64,000 nt of DNA from Bradyrhizobium diazoefficiens (GTDB lineage: Bacteria > Pseudomonadota > Alphaproteobacteria > Rhizobiales > Xanthobacteraceae). The notes below the pieces were generated by a model. The model was not told the DNA's origin, made no database searches, and saw nothing but the letters and a program-made list of their open reading frames with translations. Below, piece by piece: positions 45,731 to 56,800 of this stretch (position 1 is its first letter; each line of letters begins with the position of its first letter). The translations under genes were made by a program, and so were the position numbers. The DNA lies in contig NZ_JAENXS010000001.1 of NCBI RefSeq assembly GCF_016612535.1, positions 1,947,501-2,011,500 of the forward strand, given 5' to 3'.

Positions 45731-46425
45731 GCCGTGATCGGCGTCGAATATGCCACCATCTTCAGCGCGCTCGACGTGCCCGTGACCTGATCGAGCCGAG
45801 GCCGACTTTCCTTGATTTCATCGACAAGGAATTGATCGACGAGTTCATGCATGAACTGCGCGACCGCAATGTCGCGCTGCGGCTCGGCGCCAAGGTCAAC
45901 TCGATCGAGAAGACGGCGCAGGGCAGCATCGTCACGCATCTGTCCGATGGGCGGCACGTCACCACAGATATGCTGCTGTTCGCGGCGGGCCGCGTCGGCG
46001 CTACCGACCGGCTCAACCTCGAGGCCGCCGGCATCGCGGTCGACCATCGCGGCCGCATCAAGGTCGATCCCGTCACCTTGCAGACCAGCGTGCCGCACAT
46101 CTAGGCCGCCGGCGACGGAGATCTCGACCGCCGGCCTCACCGAAGAAGAGGTGCGCACGCGCGGCATTCCCTACGAGGTCGGCATCGTGCGCTTTCGCGA
46201 GACCTCGCGCGGGCACATCAGATGATCTTCTCGACCAAGACCCGCCGCCTGCTCGGCGTCCATATTCTCGGCGAAGGCGCCACCGAGCTGATCCATATCG
46301 GCCAGGCCGTGCTCAACCTCAAAGGCACAATCGATTATTTCATCCAGAACACGTTCAACTATCCCACGCTGGCGGAGGCCTACAAGATCGCCGGCCTCGA
46401 TGCGTGGAACAGGATGACGCGGTAG
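45731..46425 (+). pseudogene. sthA: Decayed soluble pyridine nucleotide transhydrogenase (sthA)
   Basis: Three reading frames carry consecutive pieces of SthA, which balances NADH and NADPH. The first piece starts at VIGVEYATIFSALDVPVT, with several residues of the GxGxxG region missing and a lost base near 45789. The second runs IEPRPTFLDFIDKELI to QTSVPHI and meets a TAG at 46101, where a Tyr codon is expected. About 45 residues are then missing before EISTAGLTEEEVRTRGI. A final piece starts MIFSTKTRRLLGVHILGE and reaches the normal C-terminus. The N-terminal FAD domain is absent. The gene is clearly dead. Confidence 0.88.
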
Positions 46426-46449
46426 CGCACCTCACCTCACCGAATTCTC

Positions 46450-46533
46450 GTCATGCCCGGGCTTGTCCCGGGCATCCACGTTCTTAGGGCTGCGACAAAG
46501 GTCGTGGATGGCCGGGACAAGCCCGGCCATGAC
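46450..46533. repeat. Palindromic intergenic repeat, family C
   Basis: The arms gtcatgcccgggcttgtccc and gggacaagcccggccatgac face each other across about 45 bases. It lies in the 253-base gap between the sthA remnant and the LLM oxidoreductase gene. The rest of the gap has no clear feature apart from the ribosome site of the next gene. Confidence 0.87.
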
Positions 46534-46678
46534 GGTGAACGGAGAGGGAGACGGGAGCGGTCCTTTGTTACGCATGCCTGCATTCCGCCATGCGGGAGAT
46601 CGCGCGATTGCGTTCGTGGCATCGGGCACGTAGCCTCCGCTACCTAACAAACAGAAAATGACAGCCGGAGAGAACGCC

Positions 46679-47914
46679 ATGGCGCGCCTGAAGTTCGGAG
46701 CCTTCCTTGCCCCGCATCACCCGATCGGGGAGCATCCGATGCTCCAGTTCCGGCGCGATCTCGACCTGGTCGAGCAGTTAGATAGCCTCGGCTATGACGA
46801 GTTCTGGTGCGGCGAGCATCATTCCTCCGGCTGGGAGATGATCGCCTCGCCCGAGATGTTTCTGGCCGCGGCCGGCGAGCGCACCAAGCGAATCAAGCTC
46901 GGCACCGGCGTGGTATCGCTGCCCTATCACCATCCCTACAACGTCGCGCAGCGCATGGTGCAGCTCGACCACATGACCGGCGGCCGCGCCATCTTCGGCT
47001 CCGGCCCCGGCGCGCTGGCCTCCGACGCGCACACGCTCGGCATCGACCCGATGACGCAGCGCGACCGCCAGGACGAGGCGATCGGCGTGATCCGCCGTCT
47101 CTTCAACGGCCAGCGCGTCACTGCCAAGAGCGACTGGTTCACCATGAACGACGCCGCGCTCCAGATCCTGCCGTTACAGGAGGAGATGCCGTTCGTGGTG
47201 GCCTCGCAGATCTCACCGTCGGGCATGACGCTCGCCGGCAAATACGGCATCGGCATCATCTCGCTGGGCTCGATGACGACGCAGGGGCTGATGTCGCTGC
47301 AGCAGCAATGGCAGTTCGCCGAGGATGCCGCCAAGAAGCACGGCACCAATGTCAACCGCGCCGACTGGCGCGTGCTCCTGACCTTCCACATCGCCGAAAG
47401 CCGCGAGCAGGCCCGTAAGGAGGCCGGCGCCGGGCTGATGCGCTGGCACAACGAATATAACGTCGGTACGCTGCAGCGGCCGGGCCTGACCGCATTCTCG
47501 TCACCCGACGAGGCCGTGGACAAGACCGCCTTCGTCGAGGGCGCGGCCTCCACCATCGGCACACCCGACGATCTGGTCAAGACCATCAAGAACGTGATGC
47601 AGGTGTCCGGCGGCGTCGGCGCCATCATCGGCTTCGTGCACGACTGGGCCAATCCGGAAGCCACGCGCCGGAGCTGGGACATGGTCGCGCGCTACGTCGT
47701 GCCGGAGATCAACGGCTATGTCGACGGCCTGCGCAAGTCGCAAAAATTCGTGATCGAGAACCGCGCGATTTTCGAACGTGCCGGTCAGGCCGTGATGGCC
47801 AAGATCATGCAGAACGAGAAGGCCGCCGAGGCGCTCAAGGTGACCGGCCCCGGCCGCGTCGCCATTCCCGCCGTCAACGCGCCGGATTTGCAGAAGGAAG
47901 CGGCGAAGAGGTAG
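46679..47914 (+). CDS. LLM-class flavin-dependent oxidoreductase
   Basis: This 411-residue luciferase-like monooxygenase has the TIM-barrel opening LKFGAFLAPHHPIGEHP, the motif YDEFWCGEHHSSGWEM and IKLGTGVVSLPYHHPYNVA. Such enzymes use reduced FMN or F420 to oxidise alkanes, sulfonates or aromatic compounds. A flavin reductase is not adjacent. The ATG at 46679 has ccggagaga upstream. The P450 gene follows 140 bases later on the same strand, so coexpression is possible. Confidence 0.9.
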   Translation: MARLKFGAFLAPHHPIGEHPMLQFRRDLDLVEQLDSLGYDEFWCGEHHSSGWEMIASPEMFLAAAGERTKRIKLGTGVVSLPYHHPYNVAQRMVQLDHMTGGRAIFGSGPGALASDAHTLGIDPMTQRDRQDEAIGVIRRLFNGQRVTAKSDWFTMNDAALQILPLQEEMPFVVASQISPSGMTLAGKYGIGIISLGSMTTQGLMSLQQQWQFAEDAAKKHGTNVNRADWRVLLTFHIAESREQARKEAGAGLMRWHNEYNVGTLQRPGLTAFSSPDEAVDKTAFVEGAASTIGTPDDLVKTIKNVMQVSGGVGAIIGFVHDWANPEATRRSWDMVARYVVPEINGYVDGLRKSQKFVIENRAIFERAGQAVMAKIMQNEKAAEALKVTGPGRVAIPAVNAPDLQKEAAKR

Positions 47915-48054
47915 GCCTCGTCGGTGCTACGCTGATAACGACGTTCACAAGCCAGACATGTCGGCCTGTGCTAATGTCGACACGGGTCAGCCGGCGCCGG
48001 CCGCAAGCGTCGTTCGCTCGCGCGCTGTTCGGTCAGCCAACCGGAGCAATCGTC

Positions 48055-49431
48055 ATGTCGATGCAGAATGTGCCCACGCCTCCGCCTGGCTACACCTCAC
48101 CCAAGCGCAACCAGCTGACGCACATCCCCGGCGACGAAGGCTGGCCGATCATCGGCAAGACCTTTCAGGTGCTCGCCGACCCCAAGGGACATATCGAGAG
48201 GAACGGCGCCAAATACGGCCCGGTCTACCGCACCCACATTTTCGGCGAGACCAATATCGTGCTGCTCGGGCCCGAAGCCAACGAGCTCGTGCTGTTCGAC
48301 CAGCAAAAGCTGTTCTCGTCGACGCACGGCTGGAACCATGTGCTCGGCCTGTTGTTTCCGCGCGGATTGATGCTGCTCGATTTCGAGGAGCATAGGCTAC
48401 ATCGCAAGGCGCTGTCGGTCGCGTTCAAGTCGGGGCCGATGAAGTCATATCTCAGCGATCTCGACCGCGGCATTTCGGCACGGGTGGCGCAGTGGAAAGC
48501 GAAGCCCGGCGAGATGCAGCTTTATCCGGCGATGAAGCAGCTCACGCTCGATCTTGCTGCAGTCTCCTTTCTCGGCGCCAATATCGGGCCGGAGGTCGAC
48601 GAGATCAACCGCGCCTTCGTCGACATGGTCGCAGCCGCCGTTGCGCCGATCCGTAAGCCCCTGCCGGGCACCCAGATGGCGCGCGGCGTCAAGGGGCGCA
48701 AACGCATCGTCGCCTATTTCCGCGAGCAGATTCCACTTCGCCGCGGCAATCATGGCGGCGACGATCTGTTCTCGCAGCTCTGCCGCGCCACCCATGAGGA
48801 TGGTGCGCTGCTCTCCGAGCGGGACATCATCGACCATATGAGCTTCCTGATGATGGCCGCCCACGACACGCTGACCTCGTCGCTGACGTCGTTCATCGGC
48901 GAGCTCGCCGCAAATCCGGACTGGCAGAGCAAGCTGCGCGAGGAGGTTGTTGCGCTCGGCCTTGCTGCGGATGCGCCGACCAGCTTCGATGATCTCGAAA
49001 AAATGCCGCTGTCGGAGATGGCGTTCAAGGAAGCGCTGCGGATCAAGCCGCCGGTGCCCTCGATGCCGCGCCGCGCGATGCGCGATTTCAGCTTCAAGGG
49101 CTATACGATTCCGGCCGGCACCGCGGTCGGCGTCAATCCGCTCTACACGCATCACATGAAGGACATCTGGCCGGAGCCGGATCACTTCGATCCCCTCCGC
49201 TTCACCGAGGAAGCCCAGCGCAACCGCCACCGCTTCGCCTGGGTGCCGTTCGGCGGCGGCGCGCATATGTGCCTCGGCCTGCACTTCGCCTACATGCAGG
49301 CGAAGTGTTTTGCGCGACACTTCTTGCAGAACATCGAGGTGTCGCTGGAAGAGAGCTACAAGCCGGACTGGCAGATGTGGCCGATCCCGAAGCCGCGGGA
49401 TGGGTTGAGGGTGCGGGTGAAGGCGGTTTGA
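48055..49431 (+). CDS. Cytochrome P450
   Basis: This 458-residue soluble P450 has the heme-binding segment FGGGAHMCLG with Cys406, the ExxR of the K-helix in FKEALR, and the oxygen-activating I-helix MMAAHDTLTSS, where the usual AGxxT is AHDT. Length and absence of a membrane anchor fit a bacterial class I enzyme. No ferredoxin or reductase gene is adjacent. The ATG at 48055 has ccggagcaa upstream; the open frame begins earlier, at 47968. The substrate is unknown. Confidence 0.92.
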   Translation: MSMQNVPTPPPGYTSPKRNQLTHIPGDEGWPIIGKTFQVLADPKGHIERNGAKYGPVYRTHIFGETNIVLLGPEANELVLFDQQKLFSSTHGWNHVLGLLFPRGLMLLDFEEHRLHRKALSVAFKSGPMKSYLSDLDRGISARVAQWKAKPGEMQLYPAMKQLTLDLAAVSFLGANIGPEVDEINRAFVDMVAAAVAPIRKPLPGTQMARGVKGRKRIVAYFREQIPLRRGNHGGDDLFSQLCRATHEDGALLSERDIIDHMSFLMMAAHDTLTSSLTSFIGELAANPDWQSKLREEVVALGLAADAPTSFDDLEKMPLSEMAFKEALRIKPPVPSMPRRAMRDFSFKGYTIPAGTAVGVNPLYTHHMKDIWPEPDHFDPLRFTEEAQRNRHRFAWVPFGGGAHMCLGLHFAYMQAKCFARHFLQNIEVSLEESYKPDWQMWPIPKPRDGLRVRVKAV

Positions 49432-49450
49432 GCTTCGCCTTCGTGACTTC

Positions 49451-49586
49451 GTAGGGTGGGTTAGCCCCGCGGATTGCGCGAAGCGCAAACCGCTAGGCGT
49501 AACCCACCTCTTTGATCTCCACGGTGACAGAGGTGGTGGGTTACGTCGGCGCCTGCGCTTCGCGCAGCCGCCGTCTAACCCACCCT
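49451..49586. repeat. Palindromic intergenic repeat, family A
   Basis: The arms gtagggtgggttagc and ctaacccaccctac enclose nested inversions (gcgtaacccacc / ggtgggttacg). It lies between the convergent P450 and SDR genes. Confidence 0.9.
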
Positions 49587-49605
49587 ACGGCACCTTTACT
49601 TCCTC

Positions 49606-50445
49606 CTACAGCCCCTGATCGAACGCCTTGCGCAGCGCCACATAGCCCTGCTGCTGCTGGCTCCAGTTGCGGCCGCCGGTGATGGCGCCGTCGATGACGA
49701 GGTCGTGGCCGTTGATGAAGCTGGATTCGTCGCTGGCCAGGAACACCGCGGCATGGGCGATATCGTCAGGGATGCCGGCGCGCGGGATCGGCTGCGCGGT
49801 CTTGTAGACGTCACGCATCACCGCCGGAGTCTTCTCCGCCGCCTCGATCGTCAACCCCAACGCCTTGCCAAAAATGCCGGTCGCGATCGCGCCGGGCGAG
49901 ATCGAGTTGACGCGCACATTGGACTCGCCGAGCTCCATCGCCACGCATTTGGTGAGATGGATCACCGCCGCCTTGGCCGCGCCATAGACGACCGAGGAGG
50001 AGAAGCCGGCAAGGCGGCCGGCGATGCTGCCATTGTTGATGATGCTGCCAGACCCCTGCTTCTTCATATAGGGCGCCGCATGCTTCATGCCGAGCATGAC
50101 GCCGCGCACCAGGGTCGCCATCGCCGCATCAAAGCGCTGGACCTCGAGGTCTTCGATGCCGCCGGTCTGCGCCGGCCCCCCGGCATTGTTGAAGAGGCAG
50201 TCGATCCGGCCGAATTTTTCCACCGCAAGCGCGATCACCGCCTGTATCTGCGCTTCGACGGTCACATCCGTCTGGCGGAAAACGCAGGATGCGCCCAACT
50301 GCTTCGCCAGAGCCTCGCCTTCCGGTATACGCCGGCCCGCGATCACAATTTTGGCACCTTCGGCAACGAAGACTTCTGCGGTACGCAATCCGATCCCGCT
50401 CGTCGCACCTGTAATCACGGCAACCTTGCCATCCAGCCTGCCCAT
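49606..50445 (-). CDS. Short-chain dehydrogenase/reductase (classical SDR)
   Basis: This 279-residue Rossmann-fold oxidoreductase has the cofactor motif TGATSGIG (residues 12-19), NNAGG, a catalytic Ser region NNGSIAG, and the YGAAK active-site Tyr and Lys. An Arg-rich IAGRR after the second strand suggests NADP(H), which is an inference. The substrate is unknown. The ATG at 50445 has aggga upstream. It faces the P450 gene across a repeat and is divergent from the kinase gene. Confidence 0.9.
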   Translation of the reverse strand: MGRLDGKVAVITGATSGIGLRTAEVFVAEGAKIVIAGRRIPEGEALAKQLGASCVFRQTDVTVEAQIQAVIALAVEKFGRIDCLFNNAGGPAQTGGIEDLEVQRFDAAMATLVRGVMLGMKHAAPYMKKQGSGSIINNGSIAGRLAGFSSSVVYGAAKAAVIHLTKCVAMELGESNVRVNSISPGAIATGIFGKALGLTIEAAEKTPAVMRDVYKTAQPIPRAGIPDDIAHAAVFLASDESSFINGHDLVIDGAITGGRNWSQQQQGYVALRKAFDQGL

Positions 50446-50640
50446 GGAATGTCCCTGTTTTCCAATGATTTGATATCAAATAACGGACGCCGATCGATGA
50501 CGTCGCCGCGGCAGTTCTGCACCGCGACAACCACTATTCCTGCCGGCTCCGAACAAGGCAAGCGTTGCTTGCGCGAGGGACATGCGTAACATTCTGGTCT
50601 GCCTTTCGAATTTCGAACGGGGATCGCAACCGGGCTGCGC

Positions 50641-51606
50641 ATGGGGAAACTGATCGACGAATTCCGCAAAGGCTGGCAAGGCGTGGCGCCGCCATCGCTC
50701 GGCCTGAGCATCGTCTTTGCGGTAGCCTGCCTGCTGATCTCGACCCTGGCCCGCTGGGGTCTCGCGCATGTGCGCCCCGACGTCTACTTCTCGCCGTACT
50801 TCCCGGCCGTGTTCTTTGCCGCTGCCTTCGGAGGCTTGCGGATCGGCGTCATCACGGCGCTGGTCGGCGGCGTGCTTGGCGTGGTCGTGAATTTCGGCGA
50901 TGCGCTTGCCGATCGCTCGCGATTTGTCCTGCTGACACTCTATTGGGGCGTCTCTGCACTCACCATCTGGGGCGTCGAGCACTATCGCACGATGCTGGCA
51001 GAGCAGCGCCGGATCTCCAAGCGCCTGATCGAGGAAGAGGACTATCGCAAGATCCTGGTCGACGAGCTGCAGCACCGGCTGAAGAACAAGCTGTCGACCG
51101 TGCACGCGGTGATGCACCAGGTGTTGCACGACCAGCCGCAGGTCTGGGCCCGGATCGACCCGCGGCTGCGCTCGCTGGCCGCGACCGACGATCTGATCTC
51201 AAAGATCGACAAGGCTGGCTGCGACATCCGCGACCTCCTGATCTCGGAGCTCGGCCCTTACGGTCACGTTCGCTTCACCCTCAACGGCGACCGGCTGTTC
51301 CTGCCACCAAAGCTTGCGGTCACATTGTCGCTGATGTTTCACGAGCTCGCCACCAATGCCGGCAAATACGGCGCCTTCTCCGCGCCGCGCGGATTGTTGC
51401 AGGTGTCATGGACAGTCAGCGACGACCGCCTGACCATCACCTGGGAGGAAAACGAGGGGCCGAGCATTGGCGAAATCTCCGCGCCCGGCTTCGGCACCAA
51501 ACTGCTGAAGTCGGCTCTGTCAGCCTTCGACGGCAAGACCGAGATCTCGTATTTGAAGACCGGCCTGCATTGCATCATGCAATGCCGCATCCCCAAGAGC
51601 GAATGA
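50641..51606 (+). CDS. HWE/HisKA_2-type sensor histidine kinase with N-terminal membrane domain
   Basis: This 321-residue kinase has an N-terminal membrane module of about four helices (residues 18-112, DUF4118-like), a short coiled region, and a kinase core with H145 in VDELQHRLKNKLSTVHAVMH. That phosphoacceptor form, together with FHELATNAGKYGAF in the ATPase domain, is typical of HWE and HisKA_2 kinases common in Rhizobiales. No response regulator gene is adjacent. It precedes three cyclic-di-GMP genes on the same strand. The ATG at 50641 follows a weak site. Confidence 0.87.
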   Translation: MGKLIDEFRKGWQGVAPPSLGLSIVFAVACLLISTLARWGLAHVRPDVYFSPYFPAVFFAAAFGGLRIGVITALVGGVLGVVVNFGDALADRSRFVLLTLYWGVSALTIWGVEHYRTMLAEQRRISKRLIEEEDYRKILVDELQHRLKNKLSTVHAVMHQVLHDQPQVWARIDPRLRSLAATDDLISKIDKAGCDIRDLLISELGPYGHVRFTLNGDRLFLPPKLAVTLSLMFHELATNAGKYGAFSAPRGLLQVSWTVSDDRLTITWEENEGPSIGEISAPGFGTKLLKSALSAFDGKTEISYLKTGLHCIMQCRIPKSE

Positions 51607-51624
51607 AGGTGATGACGCTCGGAT

Positions 51625-51717
51625 CACCTCTCCCCAACGGGGAGAGGTCGGATTGCATAGTAATCCGGGTGAGGGGCCGCACTGTTCGGTGAGACTTTAA
51701 CCCCTCACCCGGATCGC
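51625..51717. repeat. Palindromic intergenic repeat, family E
   Basis: cctctcccc/ggggagagg forms one hairpin, and atccgggtgagggg/cccctcacccggat a second, 14-bp perfect one. It lies in the 296-base gap between the kinase and the first GGDEF-EAL gene. The rest of the gap is less GC-rich and probably holds the promoter of the downstream gene, but no -35/-10 pair is convincing. Confidence 0.85.
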
Positions 51718-51902
51718 ATCGATTCGAACGAAAGAGACTCGCGCGCTTCGCTCGCGCTTTCGCAAGCGCCGTTGACCTTCTGTTAATGACGATCGGCTGC
51801 GCGTCTCGCGACGCTGCAAGTTTCCACCAAAACACCCCCGTATTTCTGCCGACCCTTTAACCAAACCTAAGAGGGAACCGCGCAAGATCGCGTCCATTGC
51901 AA

Positions 51903-53672
51903 ATGCGCGCTGAAACAACAAGATTCATGACTTCTATGAACGACAGTAAACATACCGGCGCGACCGAGGCCGAGCTCGGATTTCTCAAGGAAATCGTTAA
52001 ATTGCTGCCGGCCGGCCTGACCGTGCAGGACGCGCAAGGCCAACTTCTTCTGGTTAACGACACCGCGGCAACCCAGCTCGGCATGGACGGCCGCCGGCCG
52101 TCGCCCGACCTCGCGCAGCGGCGGGACGCCTGCCAGCGGGCGCTGACGGCCGGCCAGGCCGTCGTCACCGAGGAAGCGCTTCACGACGGACCCGCGCGCC
52201 AGGTATTGCTCACCACACATCGGCCGGTCAGCGTTGCCGGACGCGCCTTGCTGATCTCGGCTTCCTCCGACATCACCGAACAGAAGAATTTCGAGGACCA
52301 GCTGTTCCGCTCGGCCTATTTCGACGAGCTGACCGGCCTTCCCTCGCGGCGCGTGATCGAGCATCGCGCTAACAGCCTGCTCGGGCGCGATCGCGAGGGA
52401 GAGCGCTTTGCGCTTGCCTTTCTCGACGTCGACAATTTCAAGCACATCAACGACTATTACGGCCACGCCGTCGGCGACGCGCTGCTGGTCGAGCTGTCGA
52501 AACGGCTCGGCCGCGACCTGCGCGATTCCGACGTGCTGTCGCGTATCTCCGGCGACGAATTCCTGCTGCTGCTCTCGCCGATCCAGAGCCAGGAGGAAGT
52601 CGCCGAATTCATGCAGTCGACGCTGGAACGGCTGACCGCCCCCTTCTTCATCGACAATTCGGAAGTGTTCGCCTCCACTTCCGTTGGCGTCAGCCTCTAT
52701 CCCGACCATGGCCGCAGCTTCGAGACGCTGCGCCAAAATGCCGACATCGCGATGTACCGCATCAAGAACAACGGCAAGGGATCTGCCGCCTTCTTTGATT
52801 CCGGCATGGAGCGCGAGGCACTCGCGCGCATGAAGATCGAGCAGTCGTTGCGGCAGGCCATCCTCGAAAAGCGATTCTGCTGCGCCTTCCAGTCCAAGGT
52901 CGACATCCGCACGCAGGCCGTGACGGGCATCGAAGCCCTGGTGCGCCTGCGCGACGACGAGGGCGTGATCCAGGCACCGGGCTCGTTCATCAACCTCGCG
53001 AGCGAGCTCGGGCTGATCGACGAGCTGACCCATCTCGTGCTGGCGGAGATCGTCAAGTCGATCGACCCGATCAACGAGACCTTTGGCGCGGAAGCGACCA
53101 TCAGCATCAACGTCGCCGCCAAGCAGGCCGGCAATCCCGAATTCATGCGCAATTTCGCGCAGGCTCTCGACGACACCGGCTTTCCGCAGCGCTTCATGAT
53201 CGAGGTGACCGAAGACGCCTTCGTCGCCAAGAATCATTTCCAGGCCGAGATCCTGCCGATGTTCCGCAAGCTCGGCGTCGGTATCTCGATCGACGATTTC
53301 GGCACCGGCTATTCGTCGCTGTCGGCGCTCGCCGACATCACCGCCGACGAGATCAAGATCGACCGCTCCTTCATCACCGACATCCATAAGCGTCCGCGCA
53401 GCCAGGGCATTTTGCGCGCAATCGAATCCCTGAGCGAAGCGCTCGGCATGACCGTGATCGCCGAGGGCATCGAATCCTACGAGGAGCTCGCCTATCTCCA
53501 GGCCGCAACCAGGATCCGCTATGCGCAGGGCTATTATTTCGCCCGCCCGATCTTCCTGGAAGAGCTGAAGCTCGCGACCCCCGCCTCAAGCGAGTCCCGG
53601 GCCAGCGTGTCGGCCCGTCCGACGCAGCAAAACCGCCAGGGCTATTCGCGGGCGAGCGGCTATCGGCGTTAA
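51903..53672 (+). CDS. PAS-GGDEF-EAL cyclic-di-GMP protein
   Basis: This cytoplasmic protein of about 589 residues has a PAS domain (about 20-130), a GGDEF domain (about 139-300) and an EAL domain (about 310-560). The GGDEF motif is SGDEF, a tolerated variant, and an RxxD inhibitory site (RDSD) lies five residues before it. The EAL domain keeps the EAL motif (GIEALVRL), DDFGTGYSS, the IKID Lys, AEGIES and AQGYYF. It can therefore be both a cyclase and a phosphodiesterase. The start is uncertain among TTG 51897, ATG 51903, 51927 and 51936; none has a good ribosome site. Confidence 0.9.
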   Translation: MRAETTRFMTSMNDSKHTGATEAELGFLKEIVKLLPAGLTVQDAQGQLLLVNDTAATQLGMDGRRPSPDLAQRRDACQRALTAGQAVVTEEALHDGPARQVLLTTHRPVSVAGRALLISASSDITEQKNFEDQLFRSAYFDELTGLPSRRVIEHRANSLLGRDREGERFALAFLDVDNFKHINDYYGHAVGDALLVELSKRLGRDLRDSDVLSRISGDEFLLLLSPIQSQEEVAEFMQSTLERLTAPFFIDNSEVFASTSVGVSLYPDHGRSFETLRQNADIAMYRIKNNGKGSAAFFDSGMEREALARMKIEQSLRQAILEKRFCCAFQSKVDIRTQAVTGIEALVRLRDDEGVIQAPGSFINLASELGLIDELTHLVLAEIVKSIDPINETFGAEATISINVAAKQAGNPEFMRNFAQALDDTGFPQRFMIEVTEDAFVAKNHFQAEILPMFRKLGVGISIDDFGTGYSSLSALADITADEIKIDRSFITDIHKRPRSQGILRAIESLSEALGMTVIAEGIESYEELAYLQAATRIRYAQGYYFARPIFLEELKLATPASSESRASVSARPTQQNRQGYSRASGYRR

Positions 53673-53826
53673 CCGTGGCCGCGCAAGCGTGGCTGAGGAG
53701 AACGTGGGCACCTCGCATTAACCGGAGATTCATGGTGCAGCACAGCAGCTGCTGCGACCATCGTGCAACCGCGACGTGATTTCCGCCGAGCTAGACGCTC
53801 GGCACCGCTCCGCAATCGGATTAATG

Positions 53827-53849
53827 CTTAGGTAACTGGATTTCCTAAG
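53827..53849. promoter_or_regulatory. Inverted repeat upstream of the second GGDEF-EAL gene
   Basis: CTTAGG (53827-53832) and CCTAAG (53844-53849) are inverted with 11 bases between them, 49 bases before the start codon. It could be an operator or part of the promoter. The rest of the 225-base gap shows no other feature. Confidence 0.4.
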
Positions 53850-53897
53850 GTTTGCGCCATTTGTGCGGTGGATTCCTGGTCCCTCAGGGAGGGGGAA

Positions 53898-56800
53898 ATG
53901 CGCCAGGTCTTTGCAGGGATCGCAACCGGAATGTCCCTAGCCATGAAGAACGGCTGGGAGGCAGCGATTCGACGCGGACCGGTGCTATGGCTGACCCTGT
54001 GCGGTGCATTGCTGGTCGCCGGCATCTTCGCCGTGACCGCGATGGCCGTCGGTGAGTTTCGCGAACGCACACTGACCAACCGCGAGCGCGAGCTGGAAAA
54101 CACCGTGCAGCTGATCGCGCGGCACTTCGATCAGCAGTTTGAAGATTCCGACGTCGTCGCGGCCGATCTGATCGGGCAGATGCACCTGGCGGAGATCGCC
54201 TCGCCGCAGATGTTCCGCGAGCGCATGTCGGGGCCCGACGCCAACCGGATGCTGAGGGGCAAGATCGGCGCGGTCTCCTATCTCGGCGACATCGCGATCT
54301 ACGATGCCGACGGCGAGTTGATTTCCTGGTCACGCGCCCAGCCGCTTCCCAAGATCAACGTCTCCTCGCGCGCCTATTTCCAGACGTTCAAATCGAACCC
54401 GATGTCGGAACCGGTGCTGCTGCAATCCGTGCGCAGCTTCCTGATCGGCAAATGGACCACGGTCGTCGCGCGCCGGCTCAGCCTGCCGGATGGCACATTC
54501 GTCGGCGCATTGGTTCGGCGGATCGATCCCGACAGCTACCAACGCTATTTCGCCTCCGTCGCCCTGGCCGATGGCGCCGCCATCACGCTGTTCGACCGCG
54601 AAGGCATCATGCTGGCGCGCTACCCGCATGTCGAATCGATGATCGGGACCAGCTACAAGAACGCGCCGCTGATGCAGAAGGTGTTGACCCGGGGCGGACT
54701 GCACACGCTCCGCGTCAGGAGCCCGGTCGACGGCGAGGAAAAGCTCGGCTCGGCCGCGTCGCTGACGCACTTCCCACTGGTCATCATGGCGACCAACACC
54801 ACGTCGGCCGCGCTCGCGGACTGGCGGCAGCAGACGGGCTTCATGGTCACCACCGCGACATTGTCGGCGGCCGTGATCGCGCTGATCCTGTTCCTGATCA
54901 TCCGCTTGATCAACCGGCAGAACCGCGACGCCCAGGCGCGGATCGAATCGGAGCGGCAACGGCTCGACACCGCCCTGAACAACATGTCGCAAGGACTGAT
55001 CCTGTACGACGCGGCGGGCTACATCGTCACCTGTAACCGGCGCTATGCCGACATGTTCGGCCTGTCCAGCGACGTCATCAAGCCCGGCTGCCACATCCAT
55101 GAGGCGATGCATCACCGCAAGGAGCGCGGCGCGTTCAATGGCGATGTCGAGGCATTCTGCGCCGACGTCATGAGGATCGTCGCCGAAGGCAAGGTCTCGA
55201 CCAGATCGCACGAGCTGCCGAACGGCCGCGCCTTCCAGGTCATCAACACCCCGCTCGCGCACGGCGGATGGGTCGCCACGATCGAGGAGATCACCGAGCG
55301 GCGCAGCCTGGAACAGGAGCGCGACCGCAACTACACTTTCCTCCGCGAGATCATCGACCATATCCCGTCGCAGATCACGGTGAAGGATGCCCACACCCGG
55401 CGCTATCTTCTGGTCAACCGGATTGCCGAGAACGTGTTCGGGAAAACGGGCGAGACGATCGTTGGAAAGACTGCCGCCGATATTCTGCCAAGGCCCGACG
55501 CCGAAATCGTCACCTGCGATGATGACGCTCTGCTGCGAACACCCGATCGACTGTTGCTCAAGGAGCAAACCTGGACAACCCGGACCGATGGCCAGCGCCA
55601 TACCATCTCGAAACGCATCGGCATCCGCGACAAGGCAGGCGAGCCGCGCTACATCATCAACGTCATCGAGGACATCACGGAACAGCGAAAGGCCGACGAG
55701 AAGATCGCACATATGGCGCATTACGACGCGCTGACCGACCTGCCGAACCGCGCGCTGTTCCGCGAGCAGATCGAGCGCGAGCTGGAGAAGGCCGCGGACG
55801 GCGAGCAATTCGCGCTGCTCTATGTCGACATCGACGAGTTCAAGGGTATCAACGATTCACTCGGCCATCATGTCGGCGACGAGCTGTTGAAGGCCATCGC
55901 GAGCCGCATCCGCGCCTGCCTCAAGCCGGGCGACCTGATCGCGCGGCTCGGCGGCGACGAGTTTGCCGTGATCCAGACCAAAATCGAATCGTCTGCCGAC
56001 GTTCTATCCTTCGTGACACGGGTCCATGAGGCGATCCGCCTGCCCTATCACTGCCTCGGCCACCAGCTCTCCACCGACGCCAGCATCGGCATCGCGCTGG
56101 CGCCGCAGGACGGCGCCGACCTCGACCAGCTCATCAAGAACGCCGACCTTGCGATGTACGGCGCCAAGGCGGAAGGGCGGCGCACCTACCGCTTCTTCGT
56201 GCCGGAGATGGATGCGTGCGCCAAGGCCCGTCTCACCATGGAGCAGGATCTGCGCCAGGCGCTGATCGATGGCGGCTTCGAGATCCACTACCAGCCGCTG
56301 GTCAATCTGCGTTCGGGGGAGGTCTCCGGCTGCGAGGCGCTGCTGCGCTGGCGTCATCCCGAACGCGGCATGGTATCGCCGGCCGAATTCATTCCGATCG
56401 CCGAGGATACTGGCATCATCAACGAGCTCGGCGACTGGGTGCTGCGTACGGCCTGCAACGAGGCCGCGACCTGGCCCGCGCATGTTTGCCTCGCCGTCAA
56501 CGTCTCGCCGGTGCAGCTCAAATGCGACACGCTGGCGCTCCGGATCGCCGGCGCTCTCGCCGCCTCCGGGCTGGAGCCGCGACGGCTCGAGCTCGAGATC
56601 ACCGAGGCCGTTCTGATCCGCGACGACGAGGCGGCACTCTCGATCCTGCATCAGCTCCGCGCCATCGGCGTGCGCATCGCGCTCGATGATTTCGGCACCG
56701 GCTATTCCTCGCTGAGCTATCTGAAGCGCTTCCCGTTCGACAAGATCAAGATCGACCGCTGCTTCGTCGCCGACATCGCCGAGTCCAGCGGCGCACCCGT

